Origin: Streptomyces koelreuteriae | GTDB lineage: Bacteria; Actinomycetota; Actinomycetes; Streptomycetales; Streptomycetaceae | DNA length: 64,000 bases | Reading direction: 5' to 3' | Assembly: GCF_018604545.1 (NCBI RefSeq) | Contig: NZ_CP075896.1 | Span: 5,270,001 to 5,334,000 of the forward strand | In this document: positions 49,952 to 58,774 of the stretch, piece after piece | How positions within the stretch are numbered: position 1 is the stretch's first letter | How the letters are laid out: each line of letters starts with the position of its first letter | Position numbers and translations under genes: made by a program | Notes under the pieces: model-generated | What the model saw: only the letters and a program-made list of their open reading frames with translations | Told to the model about the DNA's origin: nothing | Databases searched by the model: none

Positions 49952-51769
49952 CTACTCAACCGTCACCGACTTGGCCAGGTTGCGGGGCTTGTCGATGTCC
50001 CTGCCCAGAGCCAAGGCCGTGTGGTACGCCAGGAGTTGGAGGGGGATGCCCATCAGGATCGGGTCGAGTTCGTCCTCGTTCTTCGGGACGACGATCGTCT
50101 CGTCGGCCTTCTCCTGGTGCTGGTGGGCGACCGCGAGGATCTTGCCGCTGCGGGCCTTGATCTCCTCCAGGGCGGCGCGGTTCTTCTCCAGCAGGTCGTC
50201 GTCGGGGACGATCGCGACCGTGGGGAGGGCCGGCTCGATCAGGGCCAGCGGGCCGTGCTTGAGCTCGGAGGCGGGGTAGGCCTCGGCGTGGATGTAGGAG
50301 ACCTCCTTGAGCTTCAGGGAGGCCTCGCGGGCCACCGGGTAGCCCCGGACGCGGCCGATGAAGAGCATCGAGCGGGCCTCGGCGAACTGCAGGGCCAGCT
50401 TCTTGACGTCCTCCTCGTGCTCCATGATCTCGGCGATCTGGGCGGGCAGCTTGCGCAGGCCCGCGATGATCCGCTTGCCGTCGCGGACCGAGAGGTCACG
50501 GGTGCGGCCCAGGTGGAGGGCGAGCAGGGCGAAGGCGACCGTGGTGTTGGTGAAGCACTTGGTGGAGACCACGCAGACCTCCGGCCCGGCGTGCACGTAG
50601 ATGCCGCCGTCGGCCTCGCGGGCGATCGCCGAGCCGACCACGTTCACCACGCCCAGGACGCGTGCGCCCTTGCGCTTGAGCTCCTGCACGGCGGCGAGGA
50701 CGTCGTAGGTCTCGCCGGACTGGGAGACCGCGACGTAGAGGGTGTCGGGGTCGACGACCGCGTTGCGGTAGCGGAACTCGGAGGCGGGCTCGGCGTCGGC
50801 GGGGATGCGGGCCAGTTCCTCGATCATCTGGGCGCCGATCTGGCCCGCGTGGTACGAGGTGCCGCAGCCGAGGATCTTCACGCGGCGGATCCGGCGGGCC
50901 TCGCGGGCGTCCAGGTTGAGGCCGCCCAGGTGCACGGTGGAGAAGCGGTCGTCGATGCGGCCGCGCAGCACGCGGTCCACGGCGTCGGCCTGCTCGTGGA
51001 TCTCCTTGTGCATGTAGGTGTCGTGGCCGCCCATGTCGTAGGAGGCGGCCTCCCACTCGACGGTGGTGGGCTCGGCCGTGGTGCGGGTGCCCTCGGTGGT
51101 GTAGGTGCGGAAGTCGTCGGCCTTGAGGGTGGCCATCTCGCCGTCGTCCAGGGTGACGATCTGGCGGGTGTGGGCGACCAGCGCGGCGATGTCCGAGGCG
51201 ACGAACATCTCCTTCTCGCCGATGCCGAGGACGACCGGGGAGCCGTTGCGGGCGACGACGATCCGGTCGGGGAAGTCGGCGTGCATGACGGCGATGCCGT
51301 AGGTGCCCTCGATGAGCCGGAGGGTCTCGCGGACCTTGTCCTCCAGCTTGGTCGCCTGCGAGCGGGCGATGAGGTGGGTGAGGACCTCGGTGTCGGTCTC
51401 GGAGAGGAACTCGACGCCGTCCGCCTCCAGCTTGCGGCGCAGGTCGGAGGCGTTGTCGATGATGCCGTTGTGGACGACGGCGACCTTGCCCTCGGCGTCC
51501 AGGTGCGGGTGGGCGTTGACGTCGGAGGGGGCGCCGTGGGTGGCCCAGCGGGTGTGGGCGATGCCGGTGGTGCCCTTGAAGCGGGCCGGGACCTTGGCCT
51601 CCAGGTCGCGCACGCGGCCCTTGGCCTTGACCATCTTCAGGCCGGAGGTCTTCGGGGACGTGACGACGATGCCCGCGGAGTCGTAGCCGCGGTACTCCAG
51701 GCGCTGCAGACCCTCCAGCAGGAGGGGAGCGACGTCACGCTTTCCGATGTAACCGACGATTCCGCACAT
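49952..51769 (-). CDS. glmS: Glutamine-fructose-6-phosphate aminotransferase
   Basis: 605 aa, full length. N-terminal Cys2 (MCGIVGYIG) is the glutamine amidotransferase nucleophile; two SIS domains follow (CGTSYHAGQIGAQMIEELAR; SMLFIGRVRGYPVAREASLKLKE) and the typical C-terminal PRNLAKSVTVE. It makes glucosamine 6-phosphate for peptidoglycan. A small conserved gene lies 12 bp upstream, and a hexosaminidase with a DasR site is nearby. By position it matches the GlmS near SCO2789 (from memory). Confidence 0.96.
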   Translation of the reverse strand: MCGIVGYIGKRDVAPLLLEGLQRLEYRGYDSAGIVVTSPKTSGLKMVKAKGRVRDLEAKVPARFKGTTGIAHTRWATHGAPSDVNAHPHLDAEGKVAVVHNGIIDNASDLRRKLEADGVEFLSETDTEVLTHLIARSQATKLEDKVRETLRLIEGTYGIAVMHADFPDRIVVARNGSPVVLGIGEKEMFVASDIAALVAHTRQIVTLDDGEMATLKADDFRTYTTEGTRTTAEPTTVEWEAASYDMGGHDTYMHKEIHEQADAVDRVLRGRIDDRFSTVHLGGLNLDAREARRIRRVKILGCGTSYHAGQIGAQMIEELARIPADAEPASEFRYRNAVVDPDTLYVAVSQSGETYDVLAAVQELKRKGARVLGVVNVVGSAIAREADGGIYVHAGPEVCVVSTKCFTNTTVAFALLALHLGRTRDLSVRDGKRIIAGLRKLPAQIAEIMEHEEDVKKLALQFAEARSMLFIGRVRGYPVAREASLKLKEVSYIHAEAYPASELKHGPLALIEPALPTVAIVPDDDLLEKNRAALEEIKARSGKILAVAHQHQEKADETIVVPKNEDELDPILMGIPLQLLAYHTALALGRDIDKPRNLAKSVTVE

Positions 51770-51781
51770 GTATACGTATTC

Positions 51782-52039
51782 CTAGCCGTAGACGATGCGC
51801 CGAAGCTGCCGGAGCGAGAGTTCCGGCGGGGCCACCGCGCGATATTTCAGGTCCGCCTCGATCCGTTCGAAGATCGCCGTGTTCACCAGGCCCTGGGCCT
51901 GGAGCTCACGGTGGCGGCGACGGACGTACTCCTCGGTCGTCTCGTCGAAGTACGCGAGCACGTCCTGGATCACCCGCAGTGCCTCGCCCCGGCTGAGGGG
52001 GCTGGACCGCGTCAGATGATCAACGAGTTCGTCGTGCAC
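51782..52039 (-). CDS. Conserved small protein upstream of glmS
   Basis: 85 aa from ATG 52039. Predominantly helical and charged: LSRGEALRVIQDVLAYFDET, EEYVRRRHRELQAQG and the C-terminal PPELSLRQLRRIVYG. No membrane segment or known domain. It lies 12 bp before glmS on the same strand, so the two are very probably in one transcript, which suggests a role in GlmS control or sensing of amino-sugar supply; this is inference. Confidence 0.75.
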   Translation of the reverse strand: MHDELVDHLTRSSPLSRGEALRVIQDVLAYFDETTEEYVRRRHRELQAQGLVNTAIFERIEADLKYRAVAPPELSLRQLRRIVYG

Positions 52040-52207
52040 TCGCTAGATCCTGAGGCACCGGCGACGCTTGCGCAAGAAATCTGCCCGGTTTCGGGCAGAT
52101 GAGTGTTGGAACACTTATGGGACGCCCATGGGGGTCTGATGGGTGATTGTTCCCCGGGCGGATGTGTCGGGCGAGCAATTTGTGGCGCCATGGACATTCC
52201 TCGTATG

Positions 52208-53770
52208 GGCGTACCCGAGCGGCTCGCCGAGCGCATGAGCATGGCCGAGCAGCACGAGTACCTGCGCGCCAGATTCTCCCGGCGCACGATGATCAGAGGC
52301 GGGGCCGTCACACTCGGCGCCGTCGCGGGTGGCGCCTTCGTTCCGGGTGCCACCGCCCAGGCGGCCGTGCCGACCGCCCGCACCGCTCCCGCGACCGAGA
52401 GCGTCGACGGCGCGTTCGTCGCCCCCTTCGGCCGGCACCTCGCCTACGGCGCCGACCCGCGCACCGAGATGACCGTCTCCTGGCAGGTCCCGGTCGCCGT
52501 CAAGAAGCCGTTCATCCGGATCGGCGCCCACCCCACGGACCTCTCCCGGAAGATCGACGCCGAGGTCCGCACCCTCTTCACGCCCGCCGGGGTCGGCGCC
52601 AGCGGCGACCACACCCAGTACTACGTGCACGCCGAGCTGACGCGTCTGCGCCCGGGCCGGACCTACTACTACGGCGTCGGCCACCAGGGCTTCGACCCGG
52701 CCGCACCGCACCTGCTGGGCACCCTCGGCACCTTCACCACCGCCCCCGCGCACAAGGCGCCGTTCACCTTCACGGCCTTCGGCGACGAGGGCGTCAGCTA
52801 CCACGGCCTCGCCAACAACAGCCTGCTGCTCGGCCAGAACCCGGCCTTCCATCTGCACGCCGGTGACATCGCCTACGCGGACCCGTCCGGCTCGGGCCAG
52901 ACCTCCGACACCGGCTTCGACTCGCGGATCTGGGACCAGTTCCTCGCCCAGACCGAGTCCGTCGCCAAGTCCGTCCCGTGGATGCCCGCCTACGGCAACC
53001 ACGACATGGAGGCCTGGTACTCGCCCAACGGCTACGGCGGCGAGGAGGCCCGCTGGAACCTCCCGGGCAACGGCCCCGACAAGAAGAACCTGCCGGGCGT
53101 CTACACCTTCGTCCACGGCAACACGGCGGTCATCTCGCTCGACGCCAACGACATCTCCTTCGAGATCCCGGCCAACCTCGGCATCTCCGGCGGCACCCAG
53201 ACCAAGTGGCTGGAAGCCCAGCTGAAGAGGTACCGGGCGTCGAAGGACGTCGACTTCATCGTGATCTTCTTCCACCACTGCGCCTACTGCACCTCCACCT
53301 CGCACGCCTCCGAGGGCGGGGTCCGGCAGGAGTGGGTGCCGCTGTTCGAGAAGTACACGGTCGACCTCGTCATCAACGGCCACAACCACCAGTACGAGCG
53401 CACGGACGTCATCAAGGGGAACAAGGTCGCCAAGAAGCTGCCGATCGGCGGCACGGCCTACCCCGAGACCGACGGCGTCGTGTACGTGACGGCCGGTGCG
53501 GCGGGCCGCAGCCTCTACGCGTTCAGCGCGCCGCTGTCGTACGAGGGCAACGAGCAGGACGTGGACTCCGTGGCCTCGTTCGTCAATCTCAAGGGCGGCA
53601 AGCAGAACGAGACCGTCGCCTGGTCCCGGGTGCGCTACCTCGACTACTCCTTCCTGCGTGTGGACGTCACCCCCGCGCCGAAGGGGCGGACGGCCACGCT
53701 GAAGGTGCGCGGGATCGCCGAGAGCGGGGAGCAGGTGGACCACTTCACGGTGGCCCGCCGCGCGAAGTAG
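52208..53770 (+). CDS. Secreted purple acid phosphatase-like metallophosphoesterase
   Basis: 520 aa; ATG 52208 (MGVPERL) matches the usual start of this family as I remember it, but ATG 52190 cannot be excluded. A Tat signal (FSRRTMIRG) is followed by a fibronectin-like N-terminal domain (about 75-190, TVSWQVPVAVKKPFIRIG and RPGRTYYYGVG) and a metallophosphoesterase domain with GDEGVSYHG, HAGDIAYAD, YGNHDMEAW, FFHHCAY and NGHNHQYERT, the metal ligands of purple acid phosphatases. Releases phosphate outside the cell. Confidence 0.88.
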   Translation, partial: GVPERLAERMSMAEQHEYLRARFSRRTMIRGGAVTLGAVAGGAFVPGATAQAAVPTARTAPATESVDGAFVAPFGRHLAYGADPRTEMTVSWQVPVAVKKPFIRIGAHPTDLSRKIDAEVRTLFTPAGVGASGDHTQYYVHAELTRLRPGRTYYYGVGHQGFDPAAPHLLGTLGTFTTAPAHKAPFTFTAFGDEGVSYHGLANNSLLLGQNPAFHLHAGDIAYADPSGSGQTSDTGFDSRIWDQFLAQTESVAKSVPWMPAYGNHDMEAWYSPNGYGGEEARWNLPGNGPDKKNLPGVYTFVHGNTAVISLDANDISFEIPANLGISGGTQTKWLEAQLKRYRASKDVDFIVIFFHHCAYCTSTSHASEGGVRQEWVPLFEKYTVDLVINGHNHQYERTDVIKGNKVAKKLPIGGTAYPETDGVVYVTAGAAGRSLYAFSAPLSYEGNEQDVDSVASFVNLKGGKQNETVAWSRVRYLDYSFLRVDVTPAPKGRTATLKVRGIAESGEQVDHFTVARRAK

Positions 53771-53806
53771 CGCGCCCCGGGGAGGTGTTCCGGCCTGCCC
53801 GGGGTG

Positions 53807-54688
53807 TCACATGCGCTTGAGGACGGCCTGCTTGGCGAGCGCGAACTCGTCGTCCGTCAGGACGCCCGAGCGGTGCAGTTCGCCGAGCTCGCGCAGGCGG
53901 CGCAGCAGGGCGTCGTGGTCGTCCTCGGCGGGCGCGACCGGGAGAGAAGGCGTTTCCGGTCGCGCGGCCGGTACGTCGGCGGTGGCCCCGGCCGGGTGCG
54001 GAAGCCTGGCCTGGACCGCCGCCGCGACCAGGGCCATCAGCGGGTCCTTCTTGAAGCCCCACAGCTCCACGGCGTTGGGGTCGTACTTGGGCGGGGCCTT
54101 GGTGGGGGCGCCCCGCACGGTGAAGCGGATGTAGCCGTTCTCCAGGCCGGCCGCCGGCTGCCACTCCACGCCCGTGATGTCGCCGAGGGCGAGCGTGCGG
54201 GCGCCGGCGGCGGCCTTGGCGTCCTCCGTCTTCCAGTTCCACTCCAGGCGTATGCGCTCGCCGTCGAAGCCGGCCGTGCCGTCCCCGGCGGAGACCGACA
54301 GGGGGACGGCGGGACCCGGCAGCAGGTACGCGGTCACCGGGTCGGCCGGCACCTGGTCCAGGAGCAGCGCGTTCCGCACCTCGTCCGTGACGTACTCGGC
54401 GACCCCGTAGCGGTCGGACTCGACGAGCAGCTGGTACGGGTCATGGGGCTCGGTGAGCCGCCCGCCGGTCGCGTGCAGCAGGGGATCGGCGCCGTCGCGC
54501 AGGCGCAGCCGCAGCCGTCCGCCCTTCTTGCCCTGCTCGAACGAGATCCCCGCCAACGCCCCCAGCGGGACCACCAGTTCACCCAGCTCCCTGCGCAGCA
54601 GACTGACGTTCTTGTCCCGCCCGGGGGTCAGCCGCAGCGCGTCGCCGTCGAAGGCCCAGGTGCCGTCCTTCTGGATGATTTCCACCAT
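53807..54688 (-). CDS. DUF4429 protein with C-terminal SHOCT domain
   Basis: 293 aa from ATG 54688. Two similar beta-rich DUF4429 modules (TWAFDGDALRLTPGRDK and TAGFDGERIRLEWNWK begin each) are followed by a flexible linker and a short SHOCT-type helical tail (LLRRLRELGELHRSGVLTDDEFALAKQAVL). Function of the domain is unknown; SHOCT tails are thought to aid oligomerisation. It is divergent from the hexosaminidase, and the DasR site lies 32 bp upstream of its start. Confidence 0.82.
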   Translation of the reverse strand: MVEIIQKDGTWAFDGDALRLTPGRDKNVSLLRRELGELVVPLGALAGISFEQGKKGGRLRLRLRDGADPLLHATGGRLTEPHDPYQLLVESDRYGVAEYVTDEVRNALLLDQVPADPVTAYLLPGPAVPLSVSAGDGTAGFDGERIRLEWNWKTEDAKAAAGARTLALGDITGVEWQPAAGLENGYIRFTVRGAPTKAPPKYDPNAVELWGFKKDPLMALVAAAVQARLPHPAGATADVPAARPETPSLPVAPAEDDHDALLRRLRELGELHRSGVLTDDEFALAKQAVLKRM

Positions 54689-54719
54689 GGGGTGGATTGT
54701 TCCACCCGTCTCACGAGAG

Positions 54720-54735
54720 AGTGGTCCAGACCTCT
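54720..54735. promoter_or_regulatory. DasR-type operator (dre) between hexosaminidase and DUF4429 genes
   Basis: AGTGGTCCAGACCTCT matches 12 of 16 positions of ACTGGTCTAGACCACT (consensus from memory), and contains TGGTCCAGACCT, the 12-bp motif described for a Streptomyces chitinase promoter. It is 34 bp before the hexosaminidase start. Confidence 0.8.
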
Positions 54736-54768
54736 TAGGGCTCAATGGCTCGATGAAGGGACGGTTCA

Positions 54769-56340
54769 GTGAGAACGCTTCGCCTTCTCGGTTCCCTGCT
54801 GCTCGTCGCGATGGGTGTCTCCGTGACCGGAGCCGCCCCCGCACCGGCGGCCTCGCCCACCCCGCTCGACCGTGTGATCCCCGCGCCCGCCTCGGTCACG
54901 CCGAGCGGGGCCGTCTACCGGATCACTCGCGGTACGCACATCCGCGTCGACGATTCCCGCGAGGCCCGCCGCGTCGGCGAGTACCTCGCGGAGATCCTCC
55001 GCCCCTCCACCGGATACCAGCTGCCAGTCAGCACGCAGGGATCCGGGGGTATCCGACTGCGGCTTGTCAAAGGGTCGTTCGGTAGTGAGGGTTACCGCCT
55101 CGACAGCGGCAGCAAGGGCGTCACCATCACCGCGGCGAAGCCCGCCGGGCTCTTCCACGGCGTGCAGACCCTGCGCCAGCTCCTCCCGGCGGCCGTCGAG
55201 AAGGACTCCGTCCAGCCCGGCCCCTGGCTGGTCGCGGGCGGCACCGTCACGGACTCCCCGCGCTACGGCTGGCGCGGCGCCATGCTGGATGTCTCCCGGC
55301 ACTTCTTCACCGTCGACCAGGTCAAGCGCTACATCGACCAGTTGGCCCTCTACAAGATCAACAAGCTGCATCTGCATCTCAGCGACGACCAGGGCTGGCG
55401 GATCGCCATCGACTCCTGGCCTCGGCTGGCCACGTACGGCGGTTCTACGGAGGTCGGCGGCGGGCCCGGCGGCTTCTACACCAAGGCCGACTACAAGGAG
55501 ATCGTCCGGTACGCGTCCTCCCGCTACCTTGAGGTCGTCCCCGAGATAGACATGCCCGGCCACACCAACGCGGCGCTCGCCTCCTACGCCGAGCTGAACT
55601 GCGACGGTGTCGCTCCGCCGCTCTACACCGGGACCGAGGTCGGGTTCAGTTCGCTGTGCGTCGGCAAGGAGATCACGTACGACTTCGTCGATGACGTGGT
55701 GCGGGAGCTCGCGGCGCTGACTCCGGGCAGGTACCTGCACATCGGGGGCGACGAGGCGCACTCCACGAGCCATGAGGACTATGTGGCGTTCATGGACCGG
55801 GTGCAGCCGGTTGTCGCGAAGTACGGGAAGACGGTCGTCGGGTGGCATCAGCTGACCGGGGCGACGCCTGCGAAGGGGGCTCTCGCGCAGTACTGGGGGC
55901 TCGACAGTACGAGTGCGGAGGAGAAGGCGCGGGTGGTGAAGGCCGCGCAGGGTGGGACCGGGGTGATTCTGTCGCCTGCCGACCGGGTGTATCTCGACAT
56001 GAAGTACACGAAGGAGACGCCGTTGGGGCTGTCGTGGGCGGGGTATGTCGAGGTGCGGCGGTCTTATGACTGGGATCCCGGGGCGTATTTGCCGGGGGTG
56101 CCGGGTGGTGCGGTGAAGGGGGTTGAGGCGCCGATGTGGTCGGAGACGCTGGAGAACTCCCGGCATATCGAGTTCATGGCGTTTCCGCGGTTGCCTGGGG
56201 TTGCGGAGTTGGGGTGGTCTTCGGCGGGGGCGCTTGACTGGGAGCGGTACAAGGTGAGGCTTGCTGCGCAGGCTGAGCGGTGGGATGCCCTGGGGATGGA
56301 GTGGTATCGGTCGCCGCAGGTTCCGTGGAGTGGGCAGTGA
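54769..56340 (+). CDS. Secreted GH20 beta-N-acetylhexosaminidase
   Basis: 523 aa, GTG start. Signal peptide of about 28 residues (VAMGVSVTGAAPAPAAS). The GH20 N-terminal alpha/beta domain (about 35-165) precedes the catalytic barrel; the Asp328-Glu329 pair lies in LHIGGDEAHS, as in the well-studied S. plicatus enzyme. Other conserved elements are HLHLSDDQGWRIAIDSWP, PEIDMPGHTNAAL and GVEAPMWSETL. It removes terminal GlcNAc from chitin oligomers, acting with the secreted LPMO and intracellular amino-sugar genes. The DasR operator upstream fits. Confidence 0.94.
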   Translation: MRTLRLLGSLLLVAMGVSVTGAAPAPAASPTPLDRVIPAPASVTPSGAVYRITRGTHIRVDDSREARRVGEYLAEILRPSTGYQLPVSTQGSGGIRLRLVKGSFGSEGYRLDSGSKGVTITAAKPAGLFHGVQTLRQLLPAAVEKDSVQPGPWLVAGGTVTDSPRYGWRGAMLDVSRHFFTVDQVKRYIDQLALYKINKLHLHLSDDQGWRIAIDSWPRLATYGGSTEVGGGPGGFYTKADYKEIVRYASSRYLEVVPEIDMPGHTNAALASYAELNCDGVAPPLYTGTEVGFSSLCVGKEITYDFVDDVVRELAALTPGRYLHIGGDEAHSTSHEDYVAFMDRVQPVVAKYGKTVVGWHQLTGATPAKGALAQYWGLDSTSAEEKARVVKAAQGGTGVILSPADRVYLDMKYTKETPLGLSWAGYVEVRRSYDWDPGAYLPGVPGGAVKGVEAPMWSETLENSRHIEFMAFPRLPGVAELGWSSAGALDWERYKVRLAAQAERWDALGMEWYRSPQVPWSGQ

Positions 56341-56345
56341 TTTGT

Positions 56346-56393
56346 CTGCGGGTGCGTGGGGGCTGGTCGCGCAGTTCCCCGCGCCCCTAAAAG
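56346..56393 (+). repeat. Dispersed intergenic repeat, copy 2
   Basis: Begins 6 bp after the hexosaminidase stop with CTGCGGGTGCGTGGGGGCTG and continues with GTCGCGCAGTTCCCCGCGCC; same element as 49895-49943 and 62565-62610. Confidence 0.8.
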
Positions 56394-56407
56394 CCAAAAG
56401 CCAAATG

Positions 56408-56444
56408 ACGGGCACCCCGGAGGACCGTACTCCGGGGTGCCCGT
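56408..56444. terminator. Terminator between hexosaminidase and desD
   Basis: A 14-bp perfect stem (ACGGGCACCCCGGA and complement) and 9-nt loop between the converging gene ends. Confidence 0.85.
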
Positions 56445-56456
56445 CTGCTTTGGGGG

Positions 56457-58226
56457 TCAGTAGTTCGTGATGGGGTTCTTGAGGGTGCCGATCAGTTGGA
56501 GGGCGCCGGACGGGTCCGAGAGGTCCACCATCTGTTCGTTGTTGCGGAGTTGGAGGCGGTTGAGGCAGGAGAGGGAGAACTCGGGGGCGAACATGTCGTA
56601 CTGCTTGAACTTGTCGGCCAGTTCCGGCATCGACTCCTGGTAGGCGCGGGTGACCTCGGCGACCGTGCGCCAGAAGTCGTCCTCCTCCAGGATTCCCTCG
56701 GTGGCGAGGTTCGCCGCGAGGAAGCGGAAGAAGCAGTCGAAGACGTCCGTGAAGATCGACAGGATCTTCTTGTCCTCCGGGACCTCCACGCGCAGCCGCT
56801 CGACCGTCGGCGGCAGCACCGCGTCCGGGTCCATGACGGCGATCTCCTCGGCGATGTCCTTGTAGATCGCGCGCTGCACGACCCCGTCCTCCAGCACGAG
56901 GATGACGTTCTCGCCGTGCGGCATGAAGACCAGGTCGTAGGCGTAGAAGCTGTGGAGGAGGGGCGTGAAGTACGCCGTGAGGTAGCGGCGCAGCCACTCC
57001 GTGGGGGCGAGGCCCGACTGCTCGATGAGCGCCGCCGCGACCGAGGCACCCTCGTGGTCGACGTGGACCAGGGACGCCATCGTGGCCAGCGACTCGCCCT
57101 CCTGGAGCGAGGGCACCGGGCTCTCCCGCCACAGCGCGGCGAGCATCTTGCGGTACGGCGAGTAGCGGTCGGTCGCCTGCTCGTACTCCAGGTGCCGGTA
57201 GCCGACCGCCGCCCGCTCCTTGATGATCGACAGGCCGGTGGACTTCAGCACCGGGTCGCCCTCGATGAGCTGCGCCAGCCAGTCGTTGATCGCCGGCGTG
57301 GCCTCCATGTAGGCGGCCGACAGACCGCGCATGAAGCCCATGTTGATGACCGACAGCGCGGTTTTGACGTAGTGCTTCTCCGGGCTCGTCTTGTTGAAGA
57401 AGGTCCGGATGGACTGCTGGGCCAGGTACTCGTCGTCGCCCTCGCCCAGGCACACCAGGTGGCCGCGGGCGACCTCGGCGGCGAAGGTGACGGCGAGCTT
57501 GTTCCACCACTGCCAGGGGTGGACCGGGATGAACAGGAAGTCCTCGGGGTCCTTGCCCTGGTCGCGCAGGACACCGCGGAAGCGCTCGACGGTCTCCTCG
57601 CCCAGCTCCTCGCGCAGGAACGACTCGTACTCGATGCCGACACCGGCCGTGAACGCCGCCCGCGAGCGGTGCGCCGCGAGCCAGACCAGCCGGACCGGGT
57701 TCGCCGTCTCCGGGGCGTACGACAGGTACTCGTGGATGCCGAAGCCGAGCCGCCCGTTGTTGGCGACGAAGCAGGGGTGGCCCTCGGTCATGCCGGTCTC
57801 GATGGCCTGGAAGTCGCCGCGTGCCAGCTCGGCCGCCGTGATTTTCGGCTTGGTGAGCTTGTAGCAGGTGCCGGACAGGGTGGAGGAGATCTCCTCCAGG
57901 TAGACCGGCAGGATCTGCTCGCTGAGGCCCAGGGTGTCCTTCATTTCGATGAAGAAGTCCAGGGCCGCAAGCGGAAGCTCGGCGCCGTCCCGGTGCCGGG
58001 TGATCGAATCGGCGTCCACCTGCCAGTGGTCCAGGGCCCGGCGGGCGGCCGAGAAGCGGTACTGGGTCAGGCCGTCGTCGCTGCGGACGACGTACTCCTC
58101 CCCGTCCGCCTCGGGGGTGATGAGCCGTTCGTGCGCGAACTCGGCGAGGGCTTTGCGGATCAGCAGGCGGTTGGCCTGGTCCCAGCGCTCGGGGGACAGG
58201 TGCGCCACGGCGTCGGACAGGGTCAT
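56457..58226 (-). CDS. desD: Desferrioxamine NIS synthetase (IucA/IucC family)
   Basis: 589 aa. NIS-synthetase features include GHPCFVANNGRLGFGIHEYL, FIPVHPWQWWNKL, the ATP-binding KTALSVINMGFMRGL and the C-terminal CLNRLQLRNNEQMVDL. It condenses and cyclises N-hydroxy-N-acylcadaverine units to desferrioxamine. Starts with an ATGA overlap at the desC stop; last gene of desABCD. Confidence 0.95.
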   Translation of the reverse strand: MTLSDAVAHLSPERWDQANRLLIRKALAEFAHERLITPEADGEEYVVRSDDGLTQYRFSAARRALDHWQVDADSITRHRDGAELPLAALDFFIEMKDTLGLSEQILPVYLEEISSTLSGTCYKLTKPKITAAELARGDFQAIETGMTEGHPCFVANNGRLGFGIHEYLSYAPETANPVRLVWLAAHRSRAAFTAGVGIEYESFLREELGEETVERFRGVLRDQGKDPEDFLFIPVHPWQWWNKLAVTFAAEVARGHLVCLGEGDDEYLAQQSIRTFFNKTSPEKHYVKTALSVINMGFMRGLSAAYMEATPAINDWLAQLIEGDPVLKSTGLSIIKERAAVGYRHLEYEQATDRYSPYRKMLAALWRESPVPSLQEGESLATMASLVHVDHEGASVAAALIEQSGLAPTEWLRRYLTAYFTPLLHSFYAYDLVFMPHGENVILVLEDGVVQRAIYKDIAEEIAVMDPDAVLPPTVERLRVEVPEDKKILSIFTDVFDCFFRFLAANLATEGILEEDDFWRTVAEVTRAYQESMPELADKFKQYDMFAPEFSLSCLNRLQLRNNEQMVDLSDPSGALQLIGTLKNPITNY

Positions 58227-58774
58227 ATCGCCACTCCTCGGGCCGCCAGGTACTGGTCACGCGTGCAGAAGCTCAGCAGCGCGCGCTTCTCCGGCTTGTC
58301 GATCTCGCGCTCGGGCACGAAGCCGACGGCCTCGTTGAGCGCATGTACTGCCTTGTTGCTGACATCGGGCTCCACCACGACCCGGCGGGTGCGCGGGTCG
58401 GCGAACAGCTCGTCCATCACGGCGGTGATGACGGCCTTGGTGAAGCCGTGGATCGGCCGGTCGGTCGGCGCGACCAGGAAGTGCATGCCGACATCGCCGG
58501 GCTCCGGGTCGTACAGGCCTTCCAGCTCGACGTACCGGGGGTCGTACGACTCCATCAGGAACGCCGGGCGGCCCTCGTGCAGGCCGAGGTACGCGTGGTG
58601 GTACTCGTGCGCCGAGATGCGCATGTACTCGCGCTCGACGTCCTGGAGTTTCGCGTCCTGCATCATCCAGTAGGACGCCTTGGGGTGCGTGACCCAGGAG
58701 TGCAGCAGCTCGGCGTCCTTCAGGGGGTCGAGCGCGCGGACGGTCAGGGTGCCTATGCCGGTCGGGGCGCTCAT
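58223..58774 (-). CDS. desC: Desferrioxamine acyltransferase (GNAT)
   Basis: 183 aa of the GNAT/IucB-like class: LLHSWVTHPKASYWMMQDA, HEYHHAYLGLHEGRPAFLMESYD and VVVEPDVSNKAVHALNEAVG (CoA-binding region). It acylates N-hydroxycadaverine. Start and stop overlap desB and desD by 4 bp each, so the three are coupled. Confidence 0.95.
   Translation of the reverse strand: MSAPTGIGTLTVRALDPLKDAELLHSWVTHPKASYWMMQDAKLQDVEREYMRISAHEYHHAYLGLHEGRPAFLMESYDPRYVELEGLYDPEPGDVGMHFLVAPTDRPIHGFTKAVITAVMDELFADPRTRRVVVEPDVSNKAVHALNEAVGFVPEREIDKPEKRALLSFCTRDQYLAARGVAI

Noticed and set aside
54766..58260. Minus-strand open frame of 1164 codons over the hexosaminidase and desD
   Set aside because: A shadow frame of two well-supported genes; composition is Arg/Pro/Gly-rich with no domain.
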